In this document: positions 9,717-18,179 of the stretch, piece by piece | How positions within the stretch are numbered: position 1 is the stretch's first letter | Layout: each line of letters opens with the position of its first letter | From: Glycocaulis albus | GTDB taxonomy: Bacteria; Pseudomonadota; Alphaproteobacteria; Caulobacterales; Maricaulaceae | Direction: 5' to 3' | NCBI RefSeq assembly: GCF_014639075.1 | Contig: NZ_BMFS01000002.1 | Coordinates: forward strand, 248,001 to 312,000 | Length of the DNA: 64,000 nt | Translations under genes and position numbers: made by a program | The notes under the pieces: generated by a model | What the model saw: the letters and a program-made list of their open reading frames with translations, nothing else | Told to the model about the DNA's origin: nothing | The model's database searches: none

Positions 9717-9777
9717 CGCTTGGGCCTTGAAACTGGACAGCGAAGCCGGAACCGCCCGGCCTCTCATGGGATGCGGG

Positions 9778-9806
9778 CTGTTACGCCTGCTGGCCGTTAC
9801 TGTCAA
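9778..9806 (-). promoter_or_regulatory. Candidate promoter for rplM-rpsI
   Basis: On the minus strand a perfect -35 TTGACA (9801-9806) is followed after 17 bases by TAACAG, a weak -10 match. Transcription would begin near 9770, about 55 bases before the rplM ATG. The spacing is good but the -10 is poor. Confidence 0.4.
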
Positions 9807-9844
9807 CACTGCCCATGAAAAACACTGTAATTCAGCATGATAGC

Positions 9845-9868
9845 AATGCGGTATTTAGATACCGCATT
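9845..9868. promoter_or_regulatory. Perfect 10-bp inverted repeat between rplM and phoX
   Basis: AATGCGGTAT-ttag-ATACCGCATT, a 10-pair stem with a four-base loop, in the 260-base divergent region between rplM and the PhoX gene. On the plus strand it runs into TTTT, as in a factor-independent terminator, but no plus-strand gene lies upstream of it. It could be a dimeric repressor site or a bidirectional insulator. Confidence 0.55.
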
Positions 9869-9902
9869 TTATTGAGCAAGCGCAGCATTTGGAAGCCGCG
9901 CA

Positions 9903-9920
9903 CTGTCGCAGCCCTGTCAA
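9903..9920 (+). promoter_or_regulatory. Pho box (PhoB-binding site) upstream of phoX
   Basis: CTGTCGC-AGCC-CTGTCAA: two 7-base direct repeats separated by 4 bases, an 11-base period as in the PhoB consensus CTGTCAT-N4-CTGTCAT. A -10-like TATAGA begins at 9927, closer than the ~10 bases typical in E. coli. It ends 56 bases before the phosphatase start and implies induction under phosphate limitation. Confidence 0.65.
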
Positions 9921-9976
9921 ATCACCTATAGATGATGGCGAACGCAGTCTCACCCTGGCCAGCCTGGAGATATGAC

Positions 9977-11401
9977 ATGCCACTTTCCCGCCGCCGGTTT
10001 CTGGGTACCGCTGCTGCCACGGCAACGGCCTTTTCCGGACTGGCGGCACTCACCGGGTGCAACGGAGCTCCGCCACCCAGCTATCTCAGCCAGGTGCGTG
10101 GCTTCGGGCCGTTGCGCCGCGACGGGCGCGGCCTGTTCGACCTTCCATCGGGCTTTTCCTACACCAGCTTTTCTGAAACCGGGCAGGAGATGAGTGACGG
10201 CCTGCTGGTGCCTGGCGAACACGACGGCATGGCCTGTTTTGGCGGCGCTGGCAGCGACACTGTTATCCTGGTGCGCAATCACGAACTCAATCCTGGCGAG
10301 GTAGAGAAATCTGCCTTCGGTGCCGACCACGCCCTGCTGGACCGCATCGACCCGTCTTTTCTCTACGACACCCTGCCCGGTGGCGAGCCGCATCTCGGCG
10401 GCACGACAACCATTCACTACAATCTGCGCCGCCGCCGGGTGGAGCGCGAATTCCTGTCTCTGGCCGGCACCGTGAATAATTGCGCGGGCGGACCAACACC
10501 GTGGGGCAGCTGGATCAGCTGCGAGGAAACGCTGCTGCAGCAGGGCAGTACGGCCCGGCTCGATCATGGCTGGAATTTTGAAGTTCCCGCGGCTGCCACC
10601 GGTCTGGTCGAACCGGTTGCGCTGCGCGCCATGGGCCGGTTCCGCCATGAAGCGGTGGCGGTCGACCCGGCCACCGGCATCGCCTACCAGACCGAAGATG
10701 CTCAGCCTGGCCTGTTCACCCGCTTCATCCCCGACCGCAGGGGCGAGTTCTGGCGCGGCGGCAGGCTGCAGGCACTGGCCATTCGCGGCCGCCCCGGCGC
10801 AGACACCCGCAACTGGGAAGGCAGCGCCGATCCGATCCCGGTCGGCGAGACACTCGATGTGATCTGGGTCGACCTCGAAGCCATTCACAACCCTGAAAAT
10901 GATCTCGCGGCGCGCTCGATTGCGGCGGGCGCCGCCAATTTCACGCGTGGCGAAGGCGCTTGGTTCGGCGATGGCGAGCTTTACTTTTGTTGCACGGATG
11001 GCGGCCCGGCCCAGATCGGACAGATCTGGCGCTACCGGCCCAGCCCATATGAAGGTACACCGCGTGAACGCGAAGCGCCGGGCCAGCTGACCCTCTTTGT
11101 GGAATCCACCGATGCGCGCCTGCTCGAGAAGTGCGACAACATCACCATCGCGCCCTGGGGCGACCTGATAGTTGTCGAGGACGGCGACGGCGAACAATTC
11201 ATCCGCGGGGTGACACCCGCCGGACAGCTCTACACGATCGGCCGCAATGCGGCTCCCGATGCAGATGGCGAATATAGCGAGATAACAGGCCCATGCTTTT
11301 CACCCGACGGAACGACGCTTTTCTTCAACGTGCAGAACGGGCCGGGGCGAAGTTTCGCCGTACGCGGACCCTGGGAGCGGCGCTCGCTGGCATCTGTCTA
11401 G
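9977..11401 (+). CDS. phoX: PhoX-family alkaline phosphatase (DUF839), Tat-exported lipoprotein
   Basis: A 474-residue PhoX-like phosphatase that releases phosphate from phosphomonoesters outside the cytoplasm, using Ca and Fe in characterised members. Start chosen at 9977, where GGAG lies 7 bases upstream. The N-terminus carries a twin-arginine signal (SRRRFLG) and then a lipobox-like LTGC, so it is likely folded before export and lipid-anchored. The body shows DUF839 hallmarks: LVRNHEL, the GTVNNCAGG-TPWGSW-CEE block, GRFRHEAV and the late EDGDGEQF. A Pho box stands upstream, and a phytase-like lipoprotein gene follows with its start inside this gene. Confidence 0.88.
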   Translation: MPLSRRRFLGTAAATATAFSGLAALTGCNGAPPPSYLSQVRGFGPLRRDGRGLFDLPSGFSYTSFSETGQEMSDGLLVPGEHDGMACFGGAGSDTVILVRNHELNPGEVEKSAFGADHALLDRIDPSFLYDTLPGGEPHLGGTTTIHYNLRRRRVEREFLSLAGTVNNCAGGPTPWGSWISCEETLLQQGSTARLDHGWNFEVPAAATGLVEPVALRAMGRFRHEAVAVDPATGIAYQTEDAQPGLFTRFIPDRRGEFWRGGRLQALAIRGRPGADTRNWEGSADPIPVGETLDVIWVDLEAIHNPENDLAARSIAAGAANFTRGEGAWFGDGELYFCCTDGGPAQIGQIWRYRPSPYEGTPREREAPGQLTLFVESTDARLLEKCDNITIAPWGDLIVVEDGDGEQFIRGVTPAGQLYTIGRNAAPDADGEYSEITGPCFSPDGTTLFFNVQNGPGRSFAVRGPWERRSLASV

Positions 11402-12375
11402 CCGCCGCCCTGACGGGGTGCGGGGAACCACCGGCAAGCGAAGACACTGAACGCGCCGAAAGCCCGTCCAATGTACGCACCGTGCCGGTCACCGGCATGA
11501 CGCGCGAGGCCAGCGCGGCAGAACACATCGCGCTGCTTCCCAATGGTGAGGCCCGCGATGCCGGCCTGATCATCACCGCGATACGCGGCGGCGGTTTCGA
11601 CGCCTTCAATGACTTCGGCGAACGCATTTTCCAGACCGCCGGCCCTGTCCTCACCAGCATGGTCGCCGTGCCGACATTCGACATGCGTGGCACTACGCTT
11701 TCCCTGCTGTTCGGCAGTGATGCCGACCGGCTGGTCCGGGGCTTCATCGTGCTGCCGGGCATGCAGGCTATCGAGCCGCTGCCACTCGACGTCGCGAGCG
11801 TCAGCGATCCGGTGGAGGGGGTGTGCCTCTACCGGCAGGGCACCGGCTTTATCGAGCTCGCCCTGCTGCATGCCAACCGGCGCGCCACAGTCTGGCGGAT
11901 GATGGATACCGGAGGCGAACGTCTGTCCCTTAGCCGCACCGCCGAGATCGCCCTGCCCTTCACCGCAGAACGGTGTGCCGGAGCGGATGGCGATATCGTG
12001 ATCGGCAGTTCGACCGGCGGGCTTGCCCGGGTCGAGGCCAGCGGGTCGGTCCGCGCTGATGCGCAAGGCATATCGGTCTCGCACCTGGCTTATGCCGAGC
12101 TTTATGGCCGCCCGGTCGTGCTGGTACCGCTGGCAGCAGAAGGTGTGATCGGCGTGTTCGATGCCCGCACGCTGGAGGAAATCTCCGCGATCGAGGTGCA
12201 AAGCGAGATGTCGATTGCCGGTCTGGAACGTCCAGGCGCCATTACGGTCACGGACCTGCCCTTCAGCGGCATGGGCTTTTCCAATGGCCTGGCAGCAATC
12301 CACGACGGCGAAGACGGACGCATCAAGCTGGTAACGCGCGACGTGCTCGGGCGGGCGGTTACCGCGCCGGAATAG
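11293..12375 (+). CDS. Phytase-like beta-propeller lipoprotein
   Basis: A 360-residue protein with a lipoprotein signal ending in LTGC (Cys about residue 43). The body resembles beta-propeller phytases: paired blocks like EGVCLYRQGTGF and HANRRATVWRM, then AERCAGADGDIVIGS, then SNGLAAIHDGED near the end. Such enzymes remove phosphate from inositol phosphates. Several acidic calcium ligands of classical members are not obvious, so activity is uncertain. The only good start (ATG 11293) lies 109 bases inside phoX in another frame, implying translational coupling. Together they look like a phosphate-scavenging operon. The 3' end overlaps the convergent heme A synthase gene by 17 bases. Confidence 0.6.
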   Translation: MLFTRRNDAFLQRAERAGAKFRRTRTLGAALAGICLAAALTGCGEPPASEDTERAESPSNVRTVPVTGMTREASAAEHIALLPNGEARDAGLIITAIRGGGFDAFNDFGERIFQTAGPVLTSMVAVPTFDMRGTTLSLLFGSDADRLVRGFIVLPGMQAIEPLPLDVASVSDPVEGVCLYRQGTGFIELALLHANRRATVWRMMDTGGERLSLSRTAEIALPFTAERCAGADGDIVIGSSTGGLARVEASGSVRADAQGISVSHLAYAELYGRPVVLVPLAAEGVIGVFDARTLEEISAIEVQSEMSIAGLERPGAITVTDLPFSGMGFSNGLAAIHDGEDGRIKLVTRDVLGRAVTAPE

Positions 12376-13432
12376 CGGCCGTCGCCGTTCTTGCCGCCAG
12401 CCAGGCCGTGAAGCCCGCCATCAGAAAGAGCGCTATCGCGCCGCCCTGGTGCGCGAGCGACAGGTTGAGCGGCGAGGCGGAGACCAGCGTCCAGATGCCA
12501 AGCACCACTTGCCCGGCGATCAGCACGGGCAGGACCACTCCTGCCCGCTTCAGGTCCGTCTGCCCTGACTGCCAGAGCCGGAAGGCCAGCGCGCCGCCGA
12601 GCGCGGCAAGCGCATAACCCACCCAGCGATGCTGGAACTGCACCGCTGGCAGGCTTTCGAACACGGCCCGCCAGACCGGCAGGCCAGAGAGATAACCTTC
12701 CGGCACCACTTGTCCCTCAAAGCCCGGCCAGGTCGTGAAGATCCGCCCTGCCCCGGTACCTGCCACCAGCGCGCCAAGCGCAATCTGGAACAGCACCGCG
12801 CCCCAGAACACGCCCGCGAGCGTGAACAGCTTTCCGCGCTGGAGGACAGGCGTCTTGCCGTAACGCAGCTCCAGCGCCGTCCATAGCGTCAGCCCCAGAA
12901 TGGCGAACGCCATGATGAGATGGGTGGCGAGCCGGTACTGGCTGACCGAGACGCGCTCTGTCAGCCCGGAGGCGACCATCCACCAGCCAATGGCGCCCTG
13001 CAGCCCGCCCAGCGCAAACAGCACCCACAGGCGGGTCTGCAGCCGTTTTGGCACGCGCCGCGTGAACAGGAAGAAGGCGAAAGGCAGCGCGAAGGCAAAC
13101 CCGAGGAAGCGGCCAAGCTGGCGATGGCCCCACTCCCACCAATAGATGAACTGGAACTCTTCCATGCTCATCCCGCGGTTTTGCAGCTGGTATTGCGGGA
13201 TCTGGCGGTATTTCTCCAGTTCGGCTTCCCAGCCAGCCTGCGTCATCGGCGGGATGGCGCCTGTAACAGGGCGCCATTCGGTGATGGAGAGGCCGGAGCC
13301 TGTCAGGCGCGTGGCCCCGCCGACCACGATCATCGCGATGACCAGAACCGCAATCACCACCAGCCACCAGAACATGGCGCGGCTGGTGCCGTCCTGCGTG
13401 AAGGGGCGGGGCAAGGCGGTTTGAGCGGACAT
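12359..13432 (-). CDS. ctaA: Heme A synthase (COX15/CtaA type 2)
   Basis: A 357-residue integral membrane enzyme that oxidises the heme O methyl group to make heme A for cytochrome aa3 oxidases. Start set at ATG 13432 (MSAQTALPRP), giving the normal COX15 length. Visible: about eight hydrophobic helices, GGATRLTGSGLSITEW, the loop with EYW-type residues (IYWWEWGHRQLGR), GLQGAIGWWMVASGL, and histidines in RLATHLIMA, FQHRWVGYA and LAHQGGAI that bind heme. It stands alone here, not beside the cytochrome oxidase genes, and overlaps the phytase-like gene end. Confidence 0.95.
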   Translation of the reverse strand: MSAQTALPRPFTQDGTSRAMFWWLVVIAVLVIAMIVVGGATRLTGSGLSITEWRPVTGAIPPMTQAGWEAELEKYRQIPQYQLQNRGMSMEEFQFIYWWEWGHRQLGRFLGFAFALPFAFFLFTRRVPKRLQTRLWVLFALGGLQGAIGWWMVASGLTERVSVSQYRLATHLIMAFAILGLTLWTALELRYGKTPVLQRGKLFTLAGVFWGAVLFQIALGALVAGTGAGRIFTTWPGFEGQVVPEGYLSGLPVWRAVFESLPAVQFQHRWVGYALAALGGALAFRLWQSGQTDLKRAGVVLPVLIAGQVVLGIWTLVSASPLNLSLAHQGGAIALFLMAGFTAWLAARTATAAIPAR

Positions 13433-13607
13433 GGGCAGCCTCTGGTCGGTCAGCATTGCGCAGCTACTTATCGCTTTGACCACGCCGTGCAAGCGATGCG
13501 CGCGCTTTCGCCGCGCCGCCGGCACAGAACGAGACGCAAATCGGGGCTGGCGTCGCGCGCAGCCTCCGCCTAACCTTGACGTAAACGTAAACGGGAGGAG
13601 ACCTCGC

Positions 13608-14786
13608 ATGTCCCTTGAAACATTCCGCAAAGAGACCCGCGACTGGCTGGAGGCGAATTGCCCGCCCGGCATGCGCGTGCCCGCCAAGGGCGAAGCCGAC
13701 ATCTGCTGGGGCGGGCGCAACTGGACCTTCGCCAGCGATGACCAGCGCATCTGGCTGGAGCGCATGGCGGAACGCGGCTGGACCGTGCCGACCTGGCCCA
13801 AGGAATACGGCGGAGGCGGCCTCAGCAAGGAAGAAGCCTTCGTCCTGAAGGAAGAGATGAAGGCCATGAAGGCCCGTTCCCCGCTGGACAGTTTCGGTAT
13901 CTGGATGCTCGGCCCGGCCCTTCTCAAATACGGCAGCGAGGAACAAAAACGCGAGCACCTGCCGAAAATCGCACGCGGCGAGATCCGCTGGTGTCAGGGC
14001 TATTCGGAGCCCGGCGCGGGCTCCGACCTTGCCAGCCTTCGCACCAAGGGCGTGCTGGACGGCGATGAGTACGTCATCAACGGGCAGAAGGTGTGGACCT
14101 CCTACGCCGACAAGTCGGACTGGATTTTCGCGCTGGTGCGCACCGAGGCCGACGCGCCCAAGCATCTGGGCATTTCCTTCATCCTGATCGACATGGAAAC
14201 GCCCGGCGTCTCCACCAAGCCGATCAAGCTGATCTCCGGCAAATCGCCCTTCTGCGAGACCTTTTTTGATGATGCGCGCGCGCCCGTGTCGAACGTCGTC
14301 GGCAAGCCGGGTCAGGGCTGGGACATCGCCAAATACCTCCTCAGCCATGAGCGCGCCGGTATCGTGTCCGACGCCGTCTCCGGCGGGCTCAATCCGGTGG
14401 GCGCAGCCCATCTGGCCGGCGAGGTGGACGAAAACGGCCAGATTGCCGACCCGATCCTGCGCGGCGATGTCGCGCGCCTGACCATTGATGCGCTGGCCTT
14501 TGAATCCACGCTGCGCCGGGTGAAGGATGAGGCCGACAAGGGCGAAGGCGTGGGCGCCAAGGCCTCCATCCTGAAATATGTCGGTACCGAGCTGAACAAG
14601 CGCCGCCACGAGCTCAACATGTCCGCGCTCGGCTCTGACGGCCTCTTGTGGGAAGGCGAGAAAGAAGAGGATGGCGAGGCTGCCCGCTCCTGGCTGCGCA
14701 GCCGCGCCAACTCCATCGAGGGCGGCACCAGCGAGATCCAGCTCAATATCGTCGCCAAGCGCGTCCTCGAGCTTCCCGGCAGCTGA
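13608..14786 (+). CDS. Acyl-CoA dehydrogenase, large (catalytic) subunit, PimC-like
   Basis: A 392-residue flavoprotein that introduces the alpha-beta double bond into an acyl-CoA. Start at ATG 13608, preceded by a strong GGAGGAG. FAD/substrate motifs include GYSEPGAGSDLAS and the C-terminal IEGGTSEIQ, which supplies the usual catalytic Glu. The partner gene 23 bases downstream encodes a second acyl-CoA dehydrogenase lacking that Glu. The pair resembles heteromeric enzymes such as the PimC/PimD type used for dicarboxyl- or large-ring acyl-CoAs. The substrate cannot be read from the sequence. Confidence 0.88.
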   Translation: MSLETFRKETRDWLEANCPPGMRVPAKGEADICWGGRNWTFASDDQRIWLERMAERGWTVPTWPKEYGGGGLSKEEAFVLKEEMKAMKARSPLDSFGIWMLGPALLKYGSEEQKREHLPKIARGEIRWCQGYSEPGAGSDLASLRTKGVLDGDEYVINGQKVWTSYADKSDWIFALVRTEADAPKHLGISFILIDMETPGVSTKPIKLISGKSPFCETFFDDARAPVSNVVGKPGQGWDIAKYLLSHERAGIVSDAVSGGLNPVGAAHLAGEVDENGQIADPILRGDVARLTIDALAFESTLRRVKDEADKGEGVGAKASILKYVGTELNKRRHELNMSALGSDGLLWEGEKEEDGEAARSWLRSRANSIEGGTSEIQLNIVAKRVLELPGS

Positions 14787-14809
14787 TTTTCCAATAAGGC
14801 ATTGATCCC

Positions 14810-15934
14810 ATGAGTTTTGTATTGAACGACGAAGAGCAGATGCTGCGTGACAGCGCGCGCAGCTTCCTTTCCGAAACCGCGCCGGTTACCGCGTTCCGCA
14901 AGCTGCGCGACGACAATAATCCGGACGGCTTCTCGCGTGATCTGTGGTCATCCATGGCCGAGATGGGCTGGACCGGCATTCTGGTCGAGGAAGGCCATGG
15001 CGGAGTGGAACTTGGCGTATTTGCCGCCGGCCTCCTGCTGCAGGAGATGGGCCGCACGCTCACCCCCTCCCCCTTCCTCTCCACCGCCGTGCTGGCGGCA
15101 ACGGCGCTGCGCGTGGCGGGCAGCGATGCGCAAAAGGCCAAGTGGTTGCCGAAAATCGTCTCCGGCGGCACCGTGATCGGCTTTGCGGTGGATGAGCGCG
15201 CCCGGCACAACCCCGAACACATCAACACCACCGCCAAGAAACAGGGCAATGGGCTGGTGCTGAACGGCACCAAGCGCTTTGTCGCCAATGGCGCGGCGGC
15301 CGATGCCGTCATCGTCGTGGCCCGCAATGAGGACGGCGCGCCCTGCCTCGTGCTCGTCGACTGCAACCAGAAAGGCGTGACCCGCAAGGCCCGCCGCACG
15401 GTCGACAGCCATCTTCCCGCAGACTTCACCTTCGAGGACGTCGCGCTCGACGGTGATGCCCTGCTGGACGGCGCAGAGGACACTGAAGGCGCGCTGAAAC
15501 ACATTCTCGATGTGGGCCGGGCCTGCGTGGCCGCCGAAAGCCTCGGCGTTGCCGAACAGGCCTTCGATGTCACGATCGACTACATCAAGAACCGCGAGCA
15601 GTTCGGCGTGCCGATTGCGAGCTTCCAAGGCTTGCAACACCGCGCCGCACACCTGCTCTCGGAAATCGAGATGGCCCGCTCCATCGTCATGAAGGCGCTG
15701 CGCACGCTCGACGAAACGCCCTCGCAGGCGCCGATCTGGGCGGCGGCGGCCAAGGCCAAGGCAACCGCCGTGTCGCGTCTTGCGACGTCTGAAGGCATCC
15801 AGATGTTCGGCGGTGTCGGCATGACCGACGAGTACGATATCGGCCTCTACTACAAGCGCGCACAGGCCGCTGGTGAATTCCTCGGCGATGATGCCTGGGG
15901 CGCAGGCCAGGTGGCGAAGCTTTCGGGGTATTAG
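14810..15934 (+). CDS. Acyl-CoA dehydrogenase, small (non-catalytic) subunit, PimD-like
   Basis: A 374-residue acyl-CoA dehydrogenase homologue. It keeps the three-domain layout and the middle beta domain (GTKRFVANGAAADAV) and the helical core (QFGVPIASFQGLQH), but at the C-terminus reads GGVGMTDEYDIGLYYKRA with no EG-type catalytic base. In heterotetrameric dehydrogenases of this kind the small subunit shapes the FAD and substrate sites while the other supplies the base. Co-transcribed with the large subunit (23-base gap). A 329-base gap full of palindromic repeats follows. Confidence 0.86.
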   Translation: MSFVLNDEEQMLRDSARSFLSETAPVTAFRKLRDDNNPDGFSRDLWSSMAEMGWTGILVEEGHGGVELGVFAAGLLLQEMGRTLTPSPFLSTAVLAATALRVAGSDAQKAKWLPKIVSGGTVIGFAVDERARHNPEHINTTAKKQGNGLVLNGTKRFVANGAAADAVIVVARNEDGAPCLVLVDCNQKGVTRKARRTVDSHLPADFTFEDVALDGDALLDGAEDTEGALKHILDVGRACVAAESLGVAEQAFDVTIDYIKNREQFGVPIASFQGLQHRAAHLLSEIEMARSIVMKALRTLDETPSQAPIWAAAAKAKATAVSRLATSEGIQMFGGVGMTDEYDIGLYYKRAQAAGEFLGDDAWGAGQVAKLSGY

Positions 15935-16263
15935 ACGACGGCCCTTCCTCCTTTTCGTCATTCCAGAAAGCGCGTCACGGCTTATCTGGAACCTGGAACC
16001 CTTATGATTTCTGGGTCCCCGCTCGGGGGCAGGGACCCCGGTGGTTTATGCCACTCACCTCTCAACCGGGTTCCCGGGCTTGCCTGTCCCCGTGGAAACG
16101 GGGAACCCGGGGTCCAGCTTTTTTTCTTCCGGCACCGCCGTCTTCTCCGCGTTTCACCGGCGAACGCCGGTGTCCAGCTTTCTGGGCCCCGACTTGCGTC
16201 GGGGAAACGCCTGGGAGGGCTCCCGCCCCCGTTCCGCCACAATCGCGCCGGACGGTGTTAACC
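15935..16263. repeat. Intergenic block of palindromic repeats (copy B)
   Basis: A 329-base stretch with no credible gene. It holds a GGGTCCC/GGGACCC stem (16013-16038), then a 46-base core at 16066-16111 that is the inverted copy of 5887-5932. It also holds an inverted module pair at 16151-16208: GTTTC-CACCGGC-gaac-GCCGGTG-TCCAG, a four-base joint, and CTGGG-CCCCGAC-ttgc-GTCGGGG-AAAC. The element sits between tandem genes rather than at a convergent junction. Confidence 0.8.
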
Positions 16264-16788
16264 ATGGACGGGCGGGAGCAAGCTGACACCAAAGACAACC
16301 CACACGGCACGGGCGGGGCGATGGCCCGCGCCCTGCTGATCCTGGGTATTATCCTGTTTCCGCCGGGCGTGATGCTACCCCTGTTCGAGGCGCAGAGCCT
16401 GATCGTCTTCAAGGTCAGCTATTCCATTCTGGACACCATCGCCGCTCTCATCGGCGCGCGCGAGCCGGTGCTGGCCCTGCTCATTGCGACCTTCTCGCTC
16501 GGCACGCCGCTTTTGAAAGTGTCCATGCTGATCGCCATCCACCGCCTGCCCCCTTCGCGCGTCAGCCCGGTGGCCATGCGCTGGATAGAGCTATTGGGCA
16601 AATGGTCCTTCACCGATGTGGTGGTTGTGGCGCTAGCTATCGTGATCTGGTCGAACGAGGCGCTCTCCACCGCCGCCAGCCAGCCGGGCCTGTGGTTCTT
16701 CGCCGCCAGCGCGCTCAGCCTGATGCTGGCGTCGGGCGTCATGGCGCGCGATTTGAGAGAGCGGGGTGTGGGGCAAGTGGCGGGCTGA
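16264..16788 (+). CDS. PqiA-like (paraquat-inducible protein A) membrane protein
   Basis: A 174-residue protein with four hydrophobic helices after a short charged N-terminus. Segments such as PPGVMLPLFEAQSL, SILDTIAALI and LLGKWSFTDVVVVALAI match a single PqiA domain. PqiA partners MCE-domain lipid-transport proteins at the inner membrane in enterobacteria. No MCE protein (PqiB) lies next to it here. Start chosen at ATG 16264; a longer frame upstream runs through the repeat block and is not conserved. It precedes tRNA-Arg on the opposite strand. Confidence 0.75.
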   Translation: MDGREQADTKDNPHGTGGAMARALLILGIILFPPGVMLPLFEAQSLIVFKVSYSILDTIAALIGAREPVLALLIATFSLGTPLLKVSMLIAIHRLPPSRVSPVAMRWIELLGKWSFTDVVVVALAIVIWSNEALSTAASQPGLWFFAASALSLMLASGVMARDLRERGVGQVAG

Positions 16789-16791
16789 AAA

Positions 16792-16868
16792 TGGCGACCC
16801 CGGCAGGATTCGAACCTGCGACCATTCGCTTAGAAGGCGAGCGCTCTATCCAGCTGAGCTACGGGGTC
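16792..16868 (-). tRNA. tRNA-Arg (anticodon TCT)
   Basis: A 77-base cloverleaf with encoded CCA and acceptor GACCCCG/CGGGGTC. The anticodon loop CTTCTAA gives TCT, reading AGA/AGG. The 27-43 pair at the top of the anticodon stem appears to be a C-A mismatch; the other four pairs are intact. Confidence 0.94.
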
Positions 16869-16902
16869 AATCACGCCTGCCGGACCGCCAGCAAAGCCAA
16901 GG

Positions 16903-17208
16903 TCAGTGCGACCAGGGCTCTTTACGGTCGGCAGCAAAGTTGGACGCGTAGGATTTGATGCGCCGCGTGGTCTCGCGCGCCTCGCGGATCTGGAAAGGTA
17001 TGCCATAGCGCTTGGCATAGGCCACCGCCTCGTCGCGCGTATCAAAGGAGAGATGCACCTGACGGCGGGTATCGCCCGAGCCCGCCCAGCCCATCAGCGG
17101 ATCAGGGCGCTTGGCCTGCGCGGGTTCAAACTCCAGCACCCAGGCTTTGGTCCGGGCGCGGCCCGATTGCATGGCATTTCGCGAAGGCTGATAGATACGT
17201 GCGAACAT
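16903..17208 (-). CDS. NADH dehydrogenase accessory subunit, NDUFS4-like (ETC complex I 18 kDa type)
   Basis: A 101-residue protein of the ETC_C1_NDUFS4 family, shared between alphaproteobacteria and mitochondria and stabilising the electron-input arm of complex I. Typical features: N-terminal [14 protein letters not shown], then [26 protein letters not shown], and the late [14 protein letters not shown]. Length is normal. It lies alone between tRNA-Arg and tRNA-Pro, far from any nuo operon, as is usual for this gene. Confidence 0.93.
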   Translation of the reverse strand: MFARIYQPSRNAMQSGRARTKAWVLEFEPAQAKRPDPLMGWAGSGDTRRQVHLSFDTRDEAVAYAKRYGIPFQIREARETTRRIKSYASNFAADRKEPWSH

Positions 17209-17260
17209 CCCTGCCTCTTTCCTCGCTCGTCCGGGCCAAAGGCCCGGCCGTCAACAATGC

Positions 17261-17337
17261 TGGTCGGGGCGGCAAGATTCGAACTTGCGACCCTCTGCTC
17301 CCAAAGCAGATGCGCTACCAGGCTGCGCTACGCCCCG
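17261..17337 (-). tRNA. tRNA-Pro (anticodon TGG)
   Basis: A 77-base cloverleaf with encoded CCA and acceptor CGGGGCG/CGCCCCG. The anticodon loop TTTGGGA on a TCTGC/GCAGA stem gives TGG (Pro). The gene begins with C, the usual first base of bacterial tRNA-Pro. Confidence 0.95.
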
Positions 17338-17394
17338 AATTTCGTGTGCATCGTTTAGGCAAAGCCGTGCGCACGCGCAAGGCCGGGACGCGCC

Positions 17395-18012
17395 CTACTC
17401 CTCAGCGGCCTCTTCCGTGCCGCCGTCAGCGTCTTCTGCGTCCGGTTCAACGGCGTCCTCTGCGGCTTGCTCGCCAGCATCCGCGTCGTCGGCGTCCACC
17501 ATCGGCTCATCGGCCATATCGGTGCCGAAAAGGGCGTGACGCACCAGATCACCGGGCGCAATACCGGTCTCGGCAGAGCGCCCGCCAGCGATTTCCAGCA
17601 CGGCCAGAACCGGGAAGTCCGACGGCAGGGAGCGGCGCGAGAGCGGCTGCGCATTGGCGACGATCTTGGCAATGGTGCCGTCCTCGCGGATGAAAATGAT
17701 GTCCAGCGGGATCAGCGTGTTGGCCATCCAGATGGCGACCGGCTGCACGACTTCAAAGTCGAACAGCATCGCCTCGTTGGGGCCCATGGACTCGCGGTAC
17801 ATCATGCCACGCGCGCGGGCGGCGTCGGTTGCCGCAATCTCGGCAACGAACTCCACCGGGCCTTCGGCTGTTTCAACGATGACCGGGTCCGGCCCGCCAT
17901 ACTCCACCACCGCGTCCGGCGCGGTTGGATCGGTCTGGGCATGAGCCGCAGCGAACAGGACAAGCGCCAGGAACGGCGCGGCGGCGGAGAGGATGAAGCG
18001 CTGTATTGTCAT
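17395..18012 (-). CDS. Secreted DUF192 protein with acidic C-terminal tail
   Basis: A 205-residue protein. A Sec signal peptide (about residues 1-25, ending AHA-Q) is followed by a DUF192 domain (about 40-160) with hallmark [20 protein letters not shown] and the DIIFI segment with a downstream IVANAQP. Members are periplasmic beta-fold proteins of unsettled function. The last ~40 residues are almost entirely Asp, Glu, Ala and Gly, a low-complexity acidic tail not part of the domain. Monocistronic, divergent from ppa with a ~167-base spacer. Confidence 0.88.
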   Translation of the reverse strand: MTIQRFILSAAAPFLALVLFAAAHAQTDPTAPDAVVEYGGPDPVIVETAEGPVEFVAEIAATDAARARGMMYRESMGPNEAMLFDFEVVQPVAIWMANTLIPLDIIFIREDGTIAKIVANAQPLSRRSLPSDFPVLAVLEIAGGRSAETGIAPGDLVRHALFGTDMADEPMVDADDADAGEQAAEDAVEPDAEDADGGTEEAAEE

Positions 18013-18179
18013 GAGCGCACGCTAGCCAAGCCGGTGGCCTCGCGCAATCGCTCTTGCAGCCGGCCTTGCGGCCATTGTGCAGTGCAAAATGCGGCTTGCC
18101 TCACGCGCTCAAGCCGTTATCACACCGGCAAAACCGGCCCGGCCGGCCGGGCAAAAACGATCCAGGAAGGCTCCCCGTC

